The position numbers and the translations under genes are program-made. Positions 7,268 through 17,336 of a stretch of DNA of 64,000 nt are shown here, in pieces. The DNA is taken from contig NZ_AXAP01000001.1 in NCBI RefSeq assembly GCF_000472865.1, positions 1-64,000 on the forward strand. The letters run 5' to 3'. The stretch is from Bradyrhizobium elkanii WSM2783. Lineage in GTDB: Bacteria; Pseudomonadota; Alphaproteobacteria; Rhizobiales; Xanthobacteraceae. The notes under the pieces were generated by a model. That model made no database searches. It was not told the DNA's origin and saw only the letters and a list, made by a program, of their open reading frames with translations. Numbering within the stretch: the first letter of the stretch is position 1; the number at the start of each line of letters is the position of its first letter.

Positions 7268-8410
7268 ATGCTCAGATTGATCGTCACGGCAGCCTTGCTG
7301 GCTGCGACCGCCAGTGCCCCGGCCAACGCCCAAGTCAAGATCGGCGTGATCGCTTCCTCGACCGGCCCGATCTCCGTGGTCGGCATCCAGCAGAAGAACA
7401 CCGCGGCGCTGCTGCCGAAGCAGATCGGCGATCTCGCCGTCGAATACATCTACATGGACGACAACAGCGATCCGACGCAGTCGACCAAGAACGTGCAGAA
7501 GATGCTGATCGAGGACAAGGTCGACGCCATCATCGGTCCCTCCGGCTCACCGAACGCGGTGGCCGTGCTGCCGTTCATCGCGGATTCCAAGACGCCGATG
7601 CTGGCGCCGGTTGGCACCACCGCGGTGGTGCTTCCGATGGACGACAAGAAGCGCTGGGTGTTCAAGACCACGCAGAACGACAATATTGTGATGGACGCGA
7701 TCGTCGCTCACATGAAGAAGAATGGCGTCAGCACTGTCGCCTTCATCGGCACCAGCGATCCGCTCGGCGACAATTTCGCTGCGTCCTTCAAGGCGGCCGC
7801 AGCACCGGCCGGCCTCAAGATCCTGCAGGAGGAGCGCTTCGCGCGCACCGACACGTCAGTGACCGGCCAGATCCTCAAGATCGGCGCCGCTTCCCCCGAT
7901 GCCGTGCTGATCGGCACCGCCGGCGCTTCCACCGTGCTGCCGGAAGTGACGCTGGTCGACCAGGGTTTCAAGGGGAAGATTTATCAGACCCACGGCGCGG
8001 CGACGCCGGAATTCCTGAAGGTCGGCGGCAAAAAGGTCGAGGGCACCTTCCTCGCCGCAAGCCCGATGCTGGTGATCTCGGAGATCGGCGACGACGTGCC
8101 GTCGCAGAAGGTCGCGCGCGCCTATATCGACGCCTACAAGAAGCTCTACAATGTCGAGCCCGGCACCTTCGGCGCCAACATCTATGACGCCGGTCTCCTG
8201 CTCGAGCGGACCATCCCGCTCGCGACGAAGCAGGCCAAGCCTGGCACGCCGGAGTTCCGCGCGGCGCTGCGCGACTCGCTTGAAGGCGTGAAAGAGCTGG
8301 TCGGTGCGCAGGGCGTCTACAACATGACGCCGCAGGACCACAGCGGCTTCGATGGCCGCAGCATCGTCATGGTCGCAGTGAAGAACGGCAACTGGTCGCT
8401 GGTGAAGTGA
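7268..8410 (+). CDS. ABC transporter substrate-binding protein, Liv (branched-chain amino acid) type
   Basis: A 380-residue periplasmic binding protein of type I fold. The start at 7268 follows AAGAGGGG and gives a clean signal peptide, [21 protein letters not shown], cut before QVKIGV. The mature protein begins with [16 protein letters not shown], the usual first strand of LivJ-like proteins. In catabolic clusters this family often binds aromatic acids rather than amino acids, and the operon setting (MarR, Rieske oxygenase) favours that here. It is separated from the transporter gene by a GC-rich hairpin, which often keeps binding-protein mRNA in excess. Confidence 0.93.
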   Translation: MLRLIVTAALLAATASAPANAQVKIGVIASSTGPISVVGIQQKNTAALLPKQIGDLAVEYIYMDDNSDPTQSTKNVQKMLIEDKVDAIIGPSGSPNAVAVLPFIADSKTPMLAPVGTTAVVLPMDDKKRWVFKTTQNDNIVMDAIVAHMKKNGVSTVAFIGTSDPLGDNFAASFKAAAAPAGLKILQEERFARTDTSVTGQILKIGAASPDAVLIGTAGASTVLPEVTLVDQGFKGKIYQTHGAATPEFLKVGGKKVEGTFLAASPMLVISEIGDDVPSQKVARAYIDAYKKLYNVEPGTFGANIYDAGLLLERTIPLATKQAKPGTPEFRAALRDSLEGVKELVGAQGVYNMTPQDHSGFDGRSIVMVAVKNGNWSLVK

Positions 8411-8418
8411 GAGCTCGT

Positions 8419-8468
8419 CTGCCGCCGCGCGGTTGGGGCGAAGCCCGGCGCGCGCGGACGGTAGGCAG
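8419..8468 (+). other. intergenic RNA hairpin between binding protein and transporter
   Basis: CTGCC and CGCGCG runs at 8419-8431 can pair with CGCGCG and GGCAG runs at 8449-8468, giving a long GC-rich stem with a few mismatches. There is no U-run, so it is not a classic terminator. A stem here would protect or partly terminate the upstream binding-protein message, a common arrangement in ABC operons. Confidence 0.4.
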
Positions 8469-8498
8469 GCGCATGCCGCGGCATCCGGAGCAAACCTC

Positions 8499-11360
8499 GT
8501 GAACGCGTTCGTCGCGCTCTATCTCGCGCAGGACGGCATCGCGAACGGGCTCGTCTATGGCCTGCTCGCAATGTCGATTGTGCTGCTGTTCAGCGTCACC
8601 CGCATCATCTTCATCCCGCAAGGCGAGTTCGTCTCCTTCAGCGCGCTGACCTTCACGATGCTGCAGGATGGCCGGACGCCCGGCACGATCGGCTTTTTGC
8701 TCGCGCTACTCGTCCTCCACCTCGCGGTCGATCTCCTCAGCGGCTACCGCGGCACGCGCTTGGTGCCGTTGTTGCGCGCCTCGCTCAGCCGGGTGGCGAT
8801 CCCGCTGATCGTTGTCATCCTCGCCTTCATCGGATCGAAATACGAGCTGCCGCTGCTGGCGCGCGCGGTGATCGCGATCGCAGTCGTCAGCGGGATCGGG
8901 CCGTTGCTTTATCGCCTCGTCTATCAGCCGATCGCCGGCGCTTCCGTACTGGTCTTGATGATCGTCTCGGTCGCGCTGCACTTCGTGATGGTCGGCTTCG
9001 GCCTGTATATGTTCGGGCCGAGCGGCCAGCGTTCGGCGCCGCTGGTCGATGGCGCAGTCAGGATCATGAACGTGCCGGTCGGCGGCCAGACCTTCCTGAT
9101 CCTGGCCGTCACGCTGCTGACCATCGCAGCGCTGTATTACGCCTCGCAGCGCACGCTCTACGGCAAGGCAATGCTCGCGGTCGCCATCAACCGCTCCGGC
9201 GCGCGGCTGATGGGCATCTCGACCGAACTCGCCGGCCGCATTTCCTTTCTGGTTGCGGCCGCGATCGGCGCGGTCTGCGGCGTCCTGATCGCGCCGACAA
9301 CGACTATTCTCTATGATACCGGCTTCCTACTCGGCCTGAAGGGCTTTGTTGCTGCCATTCTCGGCGGTCTCGTCAGTTTCCCGCTGTCCGCCGTCGGCGC
9401 CATCCTGATTGGCTCGCTTGAGAGCTACTCCGCCTTCGCCGCGAGCACCTATAAGGAAGTCATCGTCTTCAGCCTGGTGATCCCGATCCTCCTGTTCCGC
9501 TCGCTGCGGATGACGCGGCACGAGAAGGAAGAGGCCGCTGAGGATGCGCACACCAAGACCTTCGACGACTTCGATCCGCGCGAGTTGCGGCGCAAGCAGC
9601 AGATCAAGAAGTTGATCGAAATCGGCTTCGTCCTCGCCGCCATCGCCGCGCCTTTCCTGCTGTCCGACTATGACATCGCGCTGCTCGACTATGTCGGGCT
9701 GGCCGCGATCGTCGGCCTCGGGCTGGTGCTGCTCACGGGCGTCGCCGGCCTGACCTCGTTCTCGCAGGCCGCCTATGTCGGCGTCGGCGCCTATGTCACG
9801 GGCTATCTCACCTCGGTGCACGGCGTCTCGCCCTGGCTGACATTATTCGCCGTGCTCATCGTCGCCTTCCTGCTGGCGCTGTTGAATTCGCTGGTGACGG
9901 TCCGGCTCTCAGGTCACTATCTGCCGCTTGCGACGCTCGCGATCGCGATCATCGCCTATTATCTGTTCGGCAGCCTGCCCGGCCTCGGCGGACAGGCGGG
10001 GATGACCGATATCCCCGCAATCTCGATCGCTGGCTACCAGGTGCGCGACCCCAAATCCTTCTATGTCGGCATCTGGGGCGCGCTGCTGCTGTCGATGCTC
10101 GGGCTACGCAACCTTCTGGATTCGCGCCCCGGTCGCGCGATCCGCTCGCTGCGCTACAGCACGATCATGGCCGAGAGCGTCGGTGTCGATACGCATAGTT
10201 TCAAGATCGCGAGCTTCGTGATCGCCTGCCTGACGGCGGCGCTGGCCGGCTGGCTCTACGCGCATTTCCAGCGCTTCCTCAATCCGTCGCCGTTCTCGTT
10301 CGGCCAGGGCATCGAGTATCTGTTCATGGTGGTGATCGGCGGCGCGGCCAGCATCGCCGGCGCGGTGACGGGTGCGGCCATCGTGGTCCTGAGCAATCAA
10401 TGGCTGCAGTCGCATCTGCCATCGCTGATCGGGATCGAGGGTGATTTCGAGATCGTGGTATTCGGCGTCGCGGCGGTGGCGATGCTGCAGTTCCTGCCCG
10501 AAGGCATCTGGCCGGCCTTGATGCGGCTATTGCGTCTCGATGTTCCCGCCGCGCGCGTCGCGGTCGAAGCAAAGCCGCTGCCGGAACGCGAGAAGCCGCC
10601 GCGCGGCCGGGCCATCCTCTCGGTCTGCAACGTCCACAAGCTGTTCGGCGCGGTGGCGGCCAACCGCGACATCAGCCTCGATGTCTCCGCTGGCGAGATC
10701 CTCGCTTTGATCGGTCCGAACGGCGCCGGCAAGAGCACCTTGTTCGACGTCATCAGCGGCGTGCAGCCGCCAACGTCGGGCTCGGTCAACTTCCTTGGCA
10801 ATGAGAGCCGCTATTCGACCCGCGCGCTCTCGCTCGGCGGTATGGGCCGCACCTTCCAGCACGTCCGCATCATCCCCGACATGACGGTCCTCGAGAACGT
10901 CGCGCTCGGTGCGCACGCGCGCAGCACGTCGGGCCTCCTCGCCGCAAGCCTCCGGCTCGACCGCGCCGAAGAGGCGCGGCTGATCGCTGAGGCGCAGCGG
11001 CAGCTTGCGCGCGTCGGGCTTGGCGCGCTCGCCGATCGCAGCGCCGGCAGCCTCGCGCTCGGGCAGCAGCGCGTGCTCGAGATTGCCCGCGCGCTCTGCA
11101 CCGATCCGTGCCTGCTGCTGCTCGATGAACCTGCCGCGGGCCTCCGTCACCTCGAAAAGAAGGCGCTGGCGGAGCTCCTGCTGCAGCTCAAGGCAGAAGG
11201 CGTGGCGATTATGATCGTCGAGCACGATATGGATTTCGTGATGAATCTCGCCGACCGCGTCGTCGTGATGCAGTTCGGCGAGAAGCTCGCCGAGGGATTG
11301 CCGAAGGAGATCCAGGCCAATCCAAAGGTGATCGACGCCTATCTCGGGGGCGCGGAATGA
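8499..11360 (+). CDS. fused Liv-type ABC transporter: LivH-like and LivM-like permeases plus LivG-like ATPase in one chain
   Basis: A 953-residue protein holding three usual subunits. Residues 1 to about 345 are a LivH-like permease. A charged linker near 346-365 ([17 protein letters not shown]) leads to a LivM-like permease at about 366-690, and the LivG-like ATPase runs from about 704 to the end. The ATPase has Walker [10 protein letters not shown] near 740, the variant signature SLALGQQR near 851 and Walker [12 protein letters not shown] near 871. The GTG at 8499 is chosen because GGAG lies 8 bp ahead and the text before it is not membrane-like. The matching second ATPase is the next gene. 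The fused pump probably imports the aromatic substrate. Confidence 0.88.
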   Translation: MNAFVALYLAQDGIANGLVYGLLAMSIVLLFSVTRIIFIPQGEFVSFSALTFTMLQDGRTPGTIGFLLALLVLHLAVDLLSGYRGTRLVPLLRASLSRVAIPLIVVILAFIGSKYELPLLARAVIAIAVVSGIGPLLYRLVYQPIAGASVLVLMIVSVALHFVMVGFGLYMFGPSGQRSAPLVDGAVRIMNVPVGGQTFLILAVTLLTIAALYYASQRTLYGKAMLAVAINRSGARLMGISTELAGRISFLVAAAIGAVCGVLIAPTTTILYDTGFLLGLKGFVAAILGGLVSFPLSAVGAILIGSLESYSAFAASTYKEVIVFSLVIPILLFRSLRMTRHEKEEAAEDAHTKTFDDFDPRELRRKQQIKKLIEIGFVLAAIAAPFLLSDYDIALLDYVGLAAIVGLGLVLLTGVAGLTSFSQAAYVGVGAYVTGYLTSVHGVSPWLTLFAVLIVAFLLALLNSLVTVRLSGHYLPLATLAIAIIAYYLFGSLPGLGGQAGMTDIPAISIAGYQVRDPKSFYVGIWGALLLSMLGLRNLLDSRPGRAIRSLRYSTIMAESVGVDTHSFKIASFVIACLTAALAGWLYAHFQRFLNPSPFSFGQGIEYLFMVVIGGAASIAGAVTGAAIVVLSNQWLQSHLPSLIGIEGDFEIVVFGVAAVAMLQFLPEGIWPALMRLLRLDVPAARVAVEAKPLPEREKPPRGRAILSVCNVHKLFGAVAANRDISLDVSAGEILALIGPNGAGKSTLFDVISGVQPPTSGSVNFLGNESRYSTRALSLGGMGRTFQHVRIIPDMTVLENVALGAHARSTSGLLAASLRLDRAEEARLIAEAQRQLARVGLGALADRSAGSLALGQQRVLEIARALCTDPCLLLLDEPAAGLRHLEKKALAELLLQLKAEGVAIMIVEHDMDFVMNLADRVVVMQFGEKLAEGLPKEIQANPKVIDAYLGGAE

Positions 11361-12109
11361 ACCTCGTACCCGACAGGGACGTCCTGCTTGCGGCTGACGA
11401 CATCAATATCGGCTACGGCCGGGTGGAAGTCGTTCGCAACGTCAGCCTTTCCATCCGCCGCGGCCAGATCGTCTCCATCATCGGACCGAACGGCGCCGGC
11501 AAGACCACGCTGTTGAGCGGGCTGATGGGGCAGCTTCCGGTGCGTGGCCGGCTCAGCTTCTTCGGCGAGACCGCAACCGAGCAGCCGAGCGTCGAGGCGC
11601 TGGTGGAGCGCGGCATGACGCTGATCCCGGAGACACGCGAATTGTTCGGCGCGATGAGCGTCGAGGACAATCTCCTGCTCGGCGCCTTCATGCGCTATCG
11701 CCGCGGCGACAAGACCTATCTCGGAACATTGGCGGAGGTCTACGCATTGCTGCCGCGCCTCAAGGAGCGCCGCATGCAGCTTGCCAGCACATTGTCCGGC
11801 GGCGAGCGGCAGATGCTGGCGATGGGGCGTGCAATGATGTCGAAGCCGCAGCTTCTGATGCTGGACGAGCCGAGCCTCGGGCTTGCGCCGCTGATCACGC
11901 GCGACATCCTGAAGTCGGTCGCCGAGCTGCGCGACCGCGGCGTGTCGTGCCTGCTGGTGGAGCAGAACGCGCGTGCGGCGCTGCGCATCGCCGACTACGC
12001 CTATGTGATGGAATCCGGCGCGATCGTTCTCGAGGGGCCGGCTGCCGAAGTCGCAAGGAACGCCAGCGTGATCAACGCCTATCTCGGCGTGCGGTCCGCG
12101 GCTTCGTGA
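11357..12109 (+). CDS. ABC transporter ATP-binding protein, LivF type
   Basis: A 250-residue nucleotide-binding subunit. Walker A is GPNGAGKTT (about residues 43-51), the signature is [15 protein letters not shown], and Walker B is [11 protein letters not shown]. The ITRDILKSV and [19 protein letters not shown] segments are typical of LivF. Its ATG overlaps the stop of the fused permease-ATPase gene, so the two ATPase halves are translationally coupled. It would pair with the LivG-like domain fused to the permeases to drive import. Confidence 0.94.
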   Translation: MNLVPDRDVLLAADDINIGYGRVEVVRNVSLSIRRGQIVSIIGPNGAGKTTLLSGLMGQLPVRGRLSFFGETATEQPSVEALVERGMTLIPETRELFGAMSVEDNLLLGAFMRYRRGDKTYLGTLAEVYALLPRLKERRMQLASTLSGGERQMLAMGRAMMSKPQLLMLDEPSLGLAPLITRDILKSVAELRDRGVSCLLVEQNARAALRIADYAYVMESGAIVLEGPAAEVARNASVINAYLGVRSAAS

Positions 12110-12147
12110 TTGGAAGTGTGAGGTTCGAAACAGAGAGGGCGCTAGTC

Positions 12148-12897
12148 ATGCAGGCTGTTGAAACGCTGGAACTGTCGCAGGAGAACGAGCTCAGGTCCGA
12201 GCTCGCATTATGCTATCGGCTGGTCGACTTCTTCGGCTGGACCGAGATGATCTTCAATCATATCTCGGTGCGGCTGCCAGGCGGGCGCAGCTATCTCGTC
12301 AATCCGTTCGGTCTCAACTACAACGAGGTCACCCCGGACAATCTGCTCACCGTCGACGTCTCCGGCCATCTCATCGGCACGTCCAACTACAAGCCGAACC
12401 CGGCGGGCTTTGCGTTGCACGGCGCGATCCATTCGGCGCGGCCGGACATGCATTGCGTGATCCACGCCCACACCACGCCGATGTCCGCGGTCGCGCAGAA
12501 GGAAGTCGGCCTCAGTCACGACAATTTTTACGGTGCGCAGCTCGCCGGCCGTGTCGGCTATCACGCCTTTGAGGGCATCACGCTGTTCGACGACGAGCGC
12601 GAGCGGATGCTCAAGAGCTTGGGCGATGGCGACGTCCTGATCCTGCGCAATCACGGCGTGGCCGTCGGCGCGCCGGATATTCCACGCGCCTTCATGCTGC
12701 TCTGGACCGTGCAGCGCGCCTGCGAGATCCAGTGCCAGGCCGGCATGATCCCGGACTCCGACACGACCCTGTCGCAGGCCGTGCGGGACCAGTGCGTCAC
12801 CAATTCGAAGAAGCTGATCGAGCAGGCCGAATTCGCCCGCCTGTTCTTCGACGCCGCCGTCCGCCGCATGATCGCGGCAGGCGGCAAGCCGTTTTGA
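12148..12897 (+). CDS. class II aldolase/adducin-family protein
   Basis: A 249-residue zinc-dependent class II aldolase-fold protein. Metal ligands are visible in VIHAHTTP (two His) and ILRNHGV (third His). The upstream FNHISVRLPG and NPFGLNYNEVTPDNLLTVD segments are typical of the adducin-head family. Members cleave sugar phosphates or hydroxy-oxo acids or decarboxylate them. The start at 12148 follows GAGAGGG. It is next to last in the MarR-linked importer operon. A role in splitting a ring-cleavage product would fit, but that is inference. Confidence 0.85.
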   Translation: MQAVETLELSQENELRSELALCYRLVDFFGWTEMIFNHISVRLPGGRSYLVNPFGLNYNEVTPDNLLTVDVSGHLIGTSNYKPNPAGFALHGAIHSARPDMHCVIHAHTTPMSAVAQKEVGLSHDNFYGAQLAGRVGYHAFEGITLFDDERERMLKSLGDGDVLILRNHGVAVGAPDIPRAFMLLWTVQRACEIQCQAGMIPDSDTTLSQAVRDQCVTNSKKLIEQAEFARLFFDAAVRRMIAAGGKPF

Positions 12898-12918
12898 GAT
12901 TGGCTGCGGATCGGTCGG

Positions 12919-13923
12919 GTGGACCCGGTGCAGCTCAAGATCGGCATCGTCGGCGCAGGTGCTATTGGAACTGCCCTAGCGGGCAGTCTCATGCTGGCGG
13001 GCCAACCGGTCATGGTAGTCGCGCGCGGCGCACGGCGAGATGTCATCCTCAGGCATGGTCTGCGCTGGCGCGAGAATGACGAGGTCCGTACCGTCGTTCC
13101 GAAAATCGGGGAGATGCACGAGCTCGCAGATCGTGACGTCGTCATCATCGCAACCAAGGCGACGGCACTGCCCGATCTATTGCCGCAGGTCACCTCAGTT
13201 CTCGCGCCGATGGCGCGGGTGATGCCTGCAGTCAACGGCCTCCCCTGGTGGTATTTCCAGAATGAAGGATCGTTGTCAGCGACGATGCTGCCAATCCATC
13301 CCGGCGCGCACCTGCAGGCCCTGTTGCCCGCAGATCGGGTGATCGGATGCGTTGTCTACAGCCGTGCGTCAATGCGCGACGACGGTGAGGTCGAGATCTT
13401 TGGCCGACAGAGGCTCAAGATCGGATCGATTGGCCCTGCGCCTCAACCCGAAGCGCTTGCAGCGCAACTGGCTGAGGCGGGCATCGCCGTCAGTCTTGAG
13501 GAGAACATCCGCCGCGAGGTCTGGCGCAAGATGGTGCGCAATGCCTCCACGAACCTCGTGTCGGGTCTGACCGGTGCCACACTCGAGCAAATCGGGCAGG
13601 ACTCGGAGCTCCTCGAGGTTGCCTGTGCCATCGCCCGGGAGGTGGTCAGTCTGTCCCACCATGTCGGCTGCCCGGCTGAAGTCGACATGGCGGAGTTCAT
13701 CGATGAAATCAGGCGAGCCGGTCCGTTCGCGACATCGATGTTGCAAGACATCAGAGCCGGTCGCGAGCCGGAACTCGACGCGCTCGCGGCGGTTCCGCTT
13801 GAAGTGGCGAAGTTTATCAATTGCGAAATGCCCACGTTGCGTCACATCGCTGCGCTCTTGCAGGCGCAGCTTCGCAATGAACGTCATTGCTGCGGATCGC
13901 CGAGCTATAGCGCGCCCTCCTGA
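12919..13923 (+). CDS. ketopantoate reductase (PanE/ApbA)-family oxidoreductase
   Basis: A 334-residue two-domain NAD(P)-dependent reductase. The N-terminal Rossmann fold has GIVGAGAIGTALAG at about residues 8-21. The C-terminal helical domain has the family Lys-Asn motif in KMVRNASTNLVSG near residue 200. It starts with GTG 21 bp after the aldolase gene. Although the family name is ketopantoate reductase, its place at the end of a catabolic importer operon argues for reduction or oxidation of a 2-oxo or 2-hydroxy acid in that pathway rather than pantothenate synthesis. It ends 11 bp from a convergent TetR gene. Confidence 0.85.
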   Translation: MDPVQLKIGIVGAGAIGTALAGSLMLAGQPVMVVARGARRDVILRHGLRWRENDEVRTVVPKIGEMHELADRDVVIIATKATALPDLLPQVTSVLAPMARVMPAVNGLPWWYFQNEGSLSATMLPIHPGAHLQALLPADRVIGCVVYSRASMRDDGEVEIFGRQRLKIGSIGPAPQPEALAAQLAEAGIAVSLEENIRREVWRKMVRNASTNLVSGLTGATLEQIGQDSELLEVACAIAREVVSLSHHVGCPAEVDMAEFIDEIRRAGPFATSMLQDIRAGREPELDALAAVPLEVAKFINCEMPTLRHIAALLQAQLRNERHCCGSPSYSAPS

Positions 13924-13934
13924 TACAGTCGCGA

Positions 13935-14597
13935 CTAATCTGTTACTCGCTTACGTTCCCGCGGCTTCCTACGGGTGCCGGACAGACCGGCCGCGAACGC
14001 CTGCGTCGCCGCAATCAGCGCCTCGATCGCCCGCGACGACCGGGCCTTGTTGGGTTTCGCCAACTCCTGCAGGAGCAACCCGTCGATGCCGGCCAGCATG
14101 AAACGTGCGACATTGGCACATCCAGCGGCATCGAGCTCGCCGGTTCGCGCCGCGACGCCTTGCAGGAGGTCCTGATAGACCTTGACGTAGGCGTCATACT
14201 GGTAGGCGGCGAGCCCAGCCGCATCGTCACGCCGCAGCGCATACAAAGTGAGCTCATACTGCACGATCTGCAGATCGAGGGTCCGCGTGAGGAAGCGCCA
14301 GCCGGCGCGCAAGGATTCGCGGATACAACCTGCGACATCTGCACTGTCGCCGGCTTCCGCGCGCAACGCCGCGGTCGTTTCGTCGATCAGATGTTCGAGG
14401 ACAGCCAGCAGGAGCGCGCTTTTGCTTTCGAAGTGATAGTGCAGTGTGGCGAGGCGAACGCCGGCACCGGCCGCGATGTCCCGCGTCGTTGTCGCAGCGA
14501 CGCCTCCGGTCTGCAGCGCGTGCAAGGCCCCCTCGATGATCTGGCGTCGCGTTCGTTCGCCCTTGGCGCCAGTCTGCTCACGTCCTGCAGTTGTCAT
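13935..14597 (-). CDS. TetR-family transcriptional regulator
   Basis: A 220-residue regulator with an N-terminal HTH at about residues 17-60 (RRQIIEGALHALQTGG, TTRDIAAGAGVRLATLHYHF) and a helical ligand-binding domain. The start at 14597 is chosen because the HTH follows directly and the extra upstream sequence is rich in rare-looking residues. It is divergent from the amine-catabolism operon. A palindrome TTGGTCA-TT-TGACCAA in the shared gap overlaps that operon's -35 box, so it probably represses the operon and itself. Confidence 0.9.
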   Translation of the reverse strand: MTTAGREQTGAKGERTRRQIIEGALHALQTGGVAATTTRDIAAGAGVRLATLHYHFESKSALLLAVLEHLIDETTAALRAEAGDSADVAGCIRESLRAGWRFLTRTLDLQIVQYELTLYALRRDDAAGLAAYQYDAYVKVYQDLLQGVAARTGELDAAGCANVARFMLAGIDGLLLQELAKPNKARSSRAIEALIAATQAFAAGLSGTRRKPRERKRVTD

Positions 14598-14671
14598 TGC
14601 TCTCTCGCTCTCTCCACATGCGCGCAAGGCATGTCGATTCCGTGCCGCACAAATTTGCATGTTGCACAAAA

Positions 14672-14708
14672 TTGGTCATTTGACCAAATTTATCCCTCTG
14701 TCTAAGCT
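14672..14708 (+). promoter_or_regulatory. promoter of the aminotransferase operon with TetR operator
   Basis: TTGGTCA (14672-14678) and TGACCAA (14681-14687) form a palindrome with a 2-bp centre. It overlaps the -35 box TTGACC at 14680-14685, which is followed after exactly 17 bp by TAAGCT at 14703-14708. The aminotransferase ATG is at 14761. Such an overlap is the classic layout for repression by the divergent TetR. Confidence 0.65.
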
Positions 14709-14760
14709 GAGCGAATGAGCGCGATGCCCCTGGAGGTAACCAAGATCGGAGGAACGAAGA

Positions 14761-16128
14761 ATGTCCGTTGCAGCCGCTCGAAATAACGACACGCTAACTC
14801 GTCACGTCGTCTACCCGTTCGCAAACGCCAACTTCCTCGCCGAGAACCCCCCAATCTGCATCGAGGGCGGTGACGGTGTCTATGTCTCGGACGGCCAGGG
14901 CGGCCGCTATCTCGACGGACAGGCGGGGCTTTGGAATGTCAATGTCGGACATGGCCGTCGTGAGATCAAACAGGCGATCATCGAGCAACTCGATCGGCTG
15001 AGCTTCTATTCAACCTTCGGCAACACCACAAACAGCCCGTCAGTAGCCCTGGCGGACGAGCTCTGCCGGCTCGCCGAGCCGGAAGGCATGGTTCGCGCGT
15101 TCTTCTCGTCCGGCGGCTCGGAAGCGAACGAAGCCGCGATCAAGCTCGCCAAGCAATACTGGCGGCTCGCCGGCGAACCGCTGCGTACCAAGATCATCTC
15201 GCTGCGTGGTGCCTATCATGGCGTGACGCTGGGCGCGCTTTCGGCCGGCGGCGTGAACGTCTACAAGGAACAGTTCACGCCGCTGCTGCCGGGCTTCTTC
15301 CAGGTCGAGGCGCCGCACGTCTATCGCAACCCGTTTACGTCGGATCCGGAGGCGCTTGGCCGTCTCTGCGCCGAGTTACTCGAGCGTGAGATCATCTACC
15401 AGGGGCCGGGCAGCGTTGCGGCCTTCATGGCCGAGCCGGTGCAGGGTGCCGGCGGAGTGATCGTGCCGCCGGCGAACTTCTGGCCGCTGGTGCGCGAGGT
15501 CTGCGACCGGCACAATGTGTTGCTGATCGCAGACGAGGTCGTCACCGGCTTCGGCCGTTCCGGCAGCATGTTCGGCAGCCGCGCCTGGGCCGTCAAGCCT
15601 GACATCATGGTCTTCGCCAAAGGGATCAACAGCGGCTATGTCCCGCTCGGTGCCACGCTGATCAATGCGAAGGTGGCGGCGGCGTTCCAGTCGGACGACA
15701 AGTCGCAGTTCACGCCGCGCGCGTTCATGCACGGCAACACCTATGCCGGCCATCCTCTTGCCTGCGCCGCCGCGCTCGCGAACCTGCGCATCGTCGAGGA
15801 GGAGGACCTTCCCGCCAACGCCGGCAGGGTGGGCGGCTATTTGCTGGCGCGACTGAAGGACATCCAGAAGCGCCATCCCAACATGGGAGACGTACGGGGC
15901 AAGGGGCTGATGGTCGGGATCGAACTGGTCGCAGATCCCGAGACCAAGCGGCCGTTCGATCTCGCGGAGAACTTCGGCGCGCGGATCTGGGACCGTTGCG
16001 TCGCCAAGGGCATCCTGATCCGCAATCTCGCCGATACGTTCATCATCTCACCGCCGCTGACCTTCACGACGGAACACGCCGACAAGATCGCGGATACCTT
16101 TGACGAGGCGATCAGCGCGGTCGAGTAG
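14761..16128 (+). CDS. class III (omega) aminotransferase, PLP-dependent
   Basis: A 455-residue fold-type I aminotransferase that moves an amino group from an amine or omega-amino acid to pyruvate or a similar acceptor. Seen: GSEANEAAIKLAK near 119, the PLP-binding Asp in LLIADEVVTGFGRSG near 258, and the Schiff-base Lys287 in VFAKGINSGY. The HGNTYAGHPLACAAALAN segment is typical of beta-alanine and polyamine transaminases. RBS GGAGG lies before the start. It is followed by a deacetylase and an ABC importer, so it likely transaminates the free amine released inside the cell. Confidence 0.93.
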   Translation: MSVAAARNNDTLTRHVVYPFANANFLAENPPICIEGGDGVYVSDGQGGRYLDGQAGLWNVNVGHGRREIKQAIIEQLDRLSFYSTFGNTTNSPSVALADELCRLAEPEGMVRAFFSSGGSEANEAAIKLAKQYWRLAGEPLRTKIISLRGAYHGVTLGALSAGGVNVYKEQFTPLLPGFFQVEAPHVYRNPFTSDPEALGRLCAELLEREIIYQGPGSVAAFMAEPVQGAGGVIVPPANFWPLVREVCDRHNVLLIADEVVTGFGRSGSMFGSRAWAVKPDIMVFAKGINSGYVPLGATLINAKVAAAFQSDDKSQFTPRAFMHGNTYAGHPLACAAALANLRIVEEEDLPANAGRVGGYLLARLKDIQKRHPNMGDVRGKGLMVGIELVADPETKRPFDLAENFGARIWDRCVAKGILIRNLADTFIISPPLTFTTEHADKIADTFDEAISAVE

Positions 16129-16170
16129 ATTGGCACAAAGTCGGCGCGCTCTTTAGAAGGGATTGCTCGC

Positions 16171-17280
16171 ATGGCTACCGGGTTCGTCTGCCATGAACTT
16201 TACATGTGGCATAACACCGGCAATTGGGCACAGGTGTTTCCTCCCGGATTGACAATCCAGCCTGGTACGCATGCGGAAAATTCGGAGACCAAGCGTCGTT
16301 TCCGCAATCTGGTCGAGGTGAGCGGCCTGCTCGATCATCTTGTGCAGATCAAGCCGCGTCCGGCGACGGTTTCAGAGGTCGCCCGCGTCCACACCGCTGA
16401 TCATATCGCCCATATCAGGCGACTCAGCGACGCCGGCGGCGGCGACGCCAGCGAGCTGACGCCGCTCGGCGCCGGCAGCTACGAGATTGCGCTGCTGGCG
16501 GCTGGCGGCGCCATCGCCGCGGCCGAAGCGGTGGCATCGGGCGCAGTCGAGACAGCCTATGCGCTGATCCGGCCGCCGGGACATCACGCCCGGCCGGAGC
16601 TCGGCATGGGCTTCTGCCTGTTTTCCAACGCAGCAATCGCGATCCGCCATCTCCAGGCGGCCGGTCACGTCTCGCGCATCGCCATTGTCGACTGGGACGT
16701 GCATCACGGCAACGGTACCCAGGCCGTGTTCTACGAGGACCCCAGCGTGCTGACGATCTCGCTGCATCAGGACAATCTGTTTCCGCCGAACTCCGGCTCA
16801 CTTGACGAGAACGGCGCGGATGCTGGCGAAGGCTACAACGTCAATATCCCGCTGCCGCCAGGATCAGGCATTGGCGCCTATCGCGCGGCATTTGAACGCG
16901 TCGTGCTTCCCGCGCTCGATCGCTTTCGGCCGGACATGATCGTGGTGGCGTCCGGCTTCGATGCGTCGGGTGTCGACCCGCTCGGCCGCATGATGCTGTC
17001 GTCGGCCGCCTATCGCGAGATGACACGCATGCTGCTCGCAGCCGCCAGGTCGCTGTGCGGCGGCCGCATCCTGATGACGCATGAAGGCGGTTATTCGGAG
17101 ATGTATGCCCCCTATTGCGGGCTTGCCGTTCTCGAGGAGCTCTCCGGCGTCAAGACACATATCGCGGACCCGTGGAAACCGCTGATGGCAGGGTGGGGCG
17201 GCAACGAACTGCAGCCGCATCAGGCCGCGGTGGTCGATGCGGCGGCAAAGCTCGTAGCCAGGCTCCCCGCTGTGGGTTGA
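16171..17280 (+). CDS. histone-deacetylase-fold amidohydrolase (acetylpolyamine/acetyl-amine deacetylase type)
   Basis: A 369-residue zinc hydrolase of the arginase/deacetylase fold. Diagnostic motifs: RPPGHHARPELGMGFCLFSN near 137 (general-base His pair), DWDVHHGNGTQ near 173 (zinc Asp and His), and DASGVDPLGRM near 263 (zinc Asp). Bacterial members remove acetyl groups from acetylpolyamines or related amides; true histones are not involved. It starts behind GAAGGG, 42 bp after the aminotransferase. The context suggests that it frees an amine from an imported N-acyl compound for the transaminase upstream. Confidence 0.9.
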   Translation: MATGFVCHELYMWHNTGNWAQVFPPGLTIQPGTHAENSETKRRFRNLVEVSGLLDHLVQIKPRPATVSEVARVHTADHIAHIRRLSDAGGGDASELTPLGAGSYEIALLAAGGAIAAAEAVASGAVETAYALIRPPGHHARPELGMGFCLFSNAAIAIRHLQAAGHVSRIAIVDWDVHHGNGTQAVFYEDPSVLTISLHQDNLFPPNSGSLDENGADAGEGYNVNIPLPPGSGIGAYRAAFERVVLPALDRFRPDMIVVASGFDASGVDPLGRMMLSSAAYREMTRMLLAAARSLCGGRILMTHEGGYSEMYAPYCGLAVLEELSGVKTHIADPWKPLMAGWGGNELQPHQAAVVDAAAKLVARLPAVG

Positions 17281-17321
17281 GTTGGCGATGCGGTTCGCGG
17301 ATCGCGTTTACCGGATGCCAT

Positions 17322-17336
17322 GGCATGGTTCCTGCA
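17322..17336 (+). promoter_or_regulatory. candidate sigma54 (RpoN) promoter
   Basis: TGGCATG-GTTC-CTGCA at 17321-17336 has GG (17322-17323) and GC (17334-17335) separated by exactly 10 bp, as sigma54 requires. It differs from TGGCACG-N4-TTGCA at two positions. The left part sits in the palindrome ATGCCATGGCAT (17315-17326). The implied transcription start is about 65 bp before the binding-protein ATG at 17411. A nitrogen-controlled promoter would suit an amine importer. Confidence 0.5.

Noticed and set aside
12919..13923. PanE-like gene as a pantothenate biosynthesis gene
   Set aside because: No pan genes are nearby and the gene lies in a catabolic importer operon, so the biosynthetic label is not supported.
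16131..16146. Second sigma54-like GG-N10-GC upstream of the deacetylase
   Set aside because: The -12 part lacks TTGC and the implied start would fall on the ribosome site of the gene, so chance is more likely.
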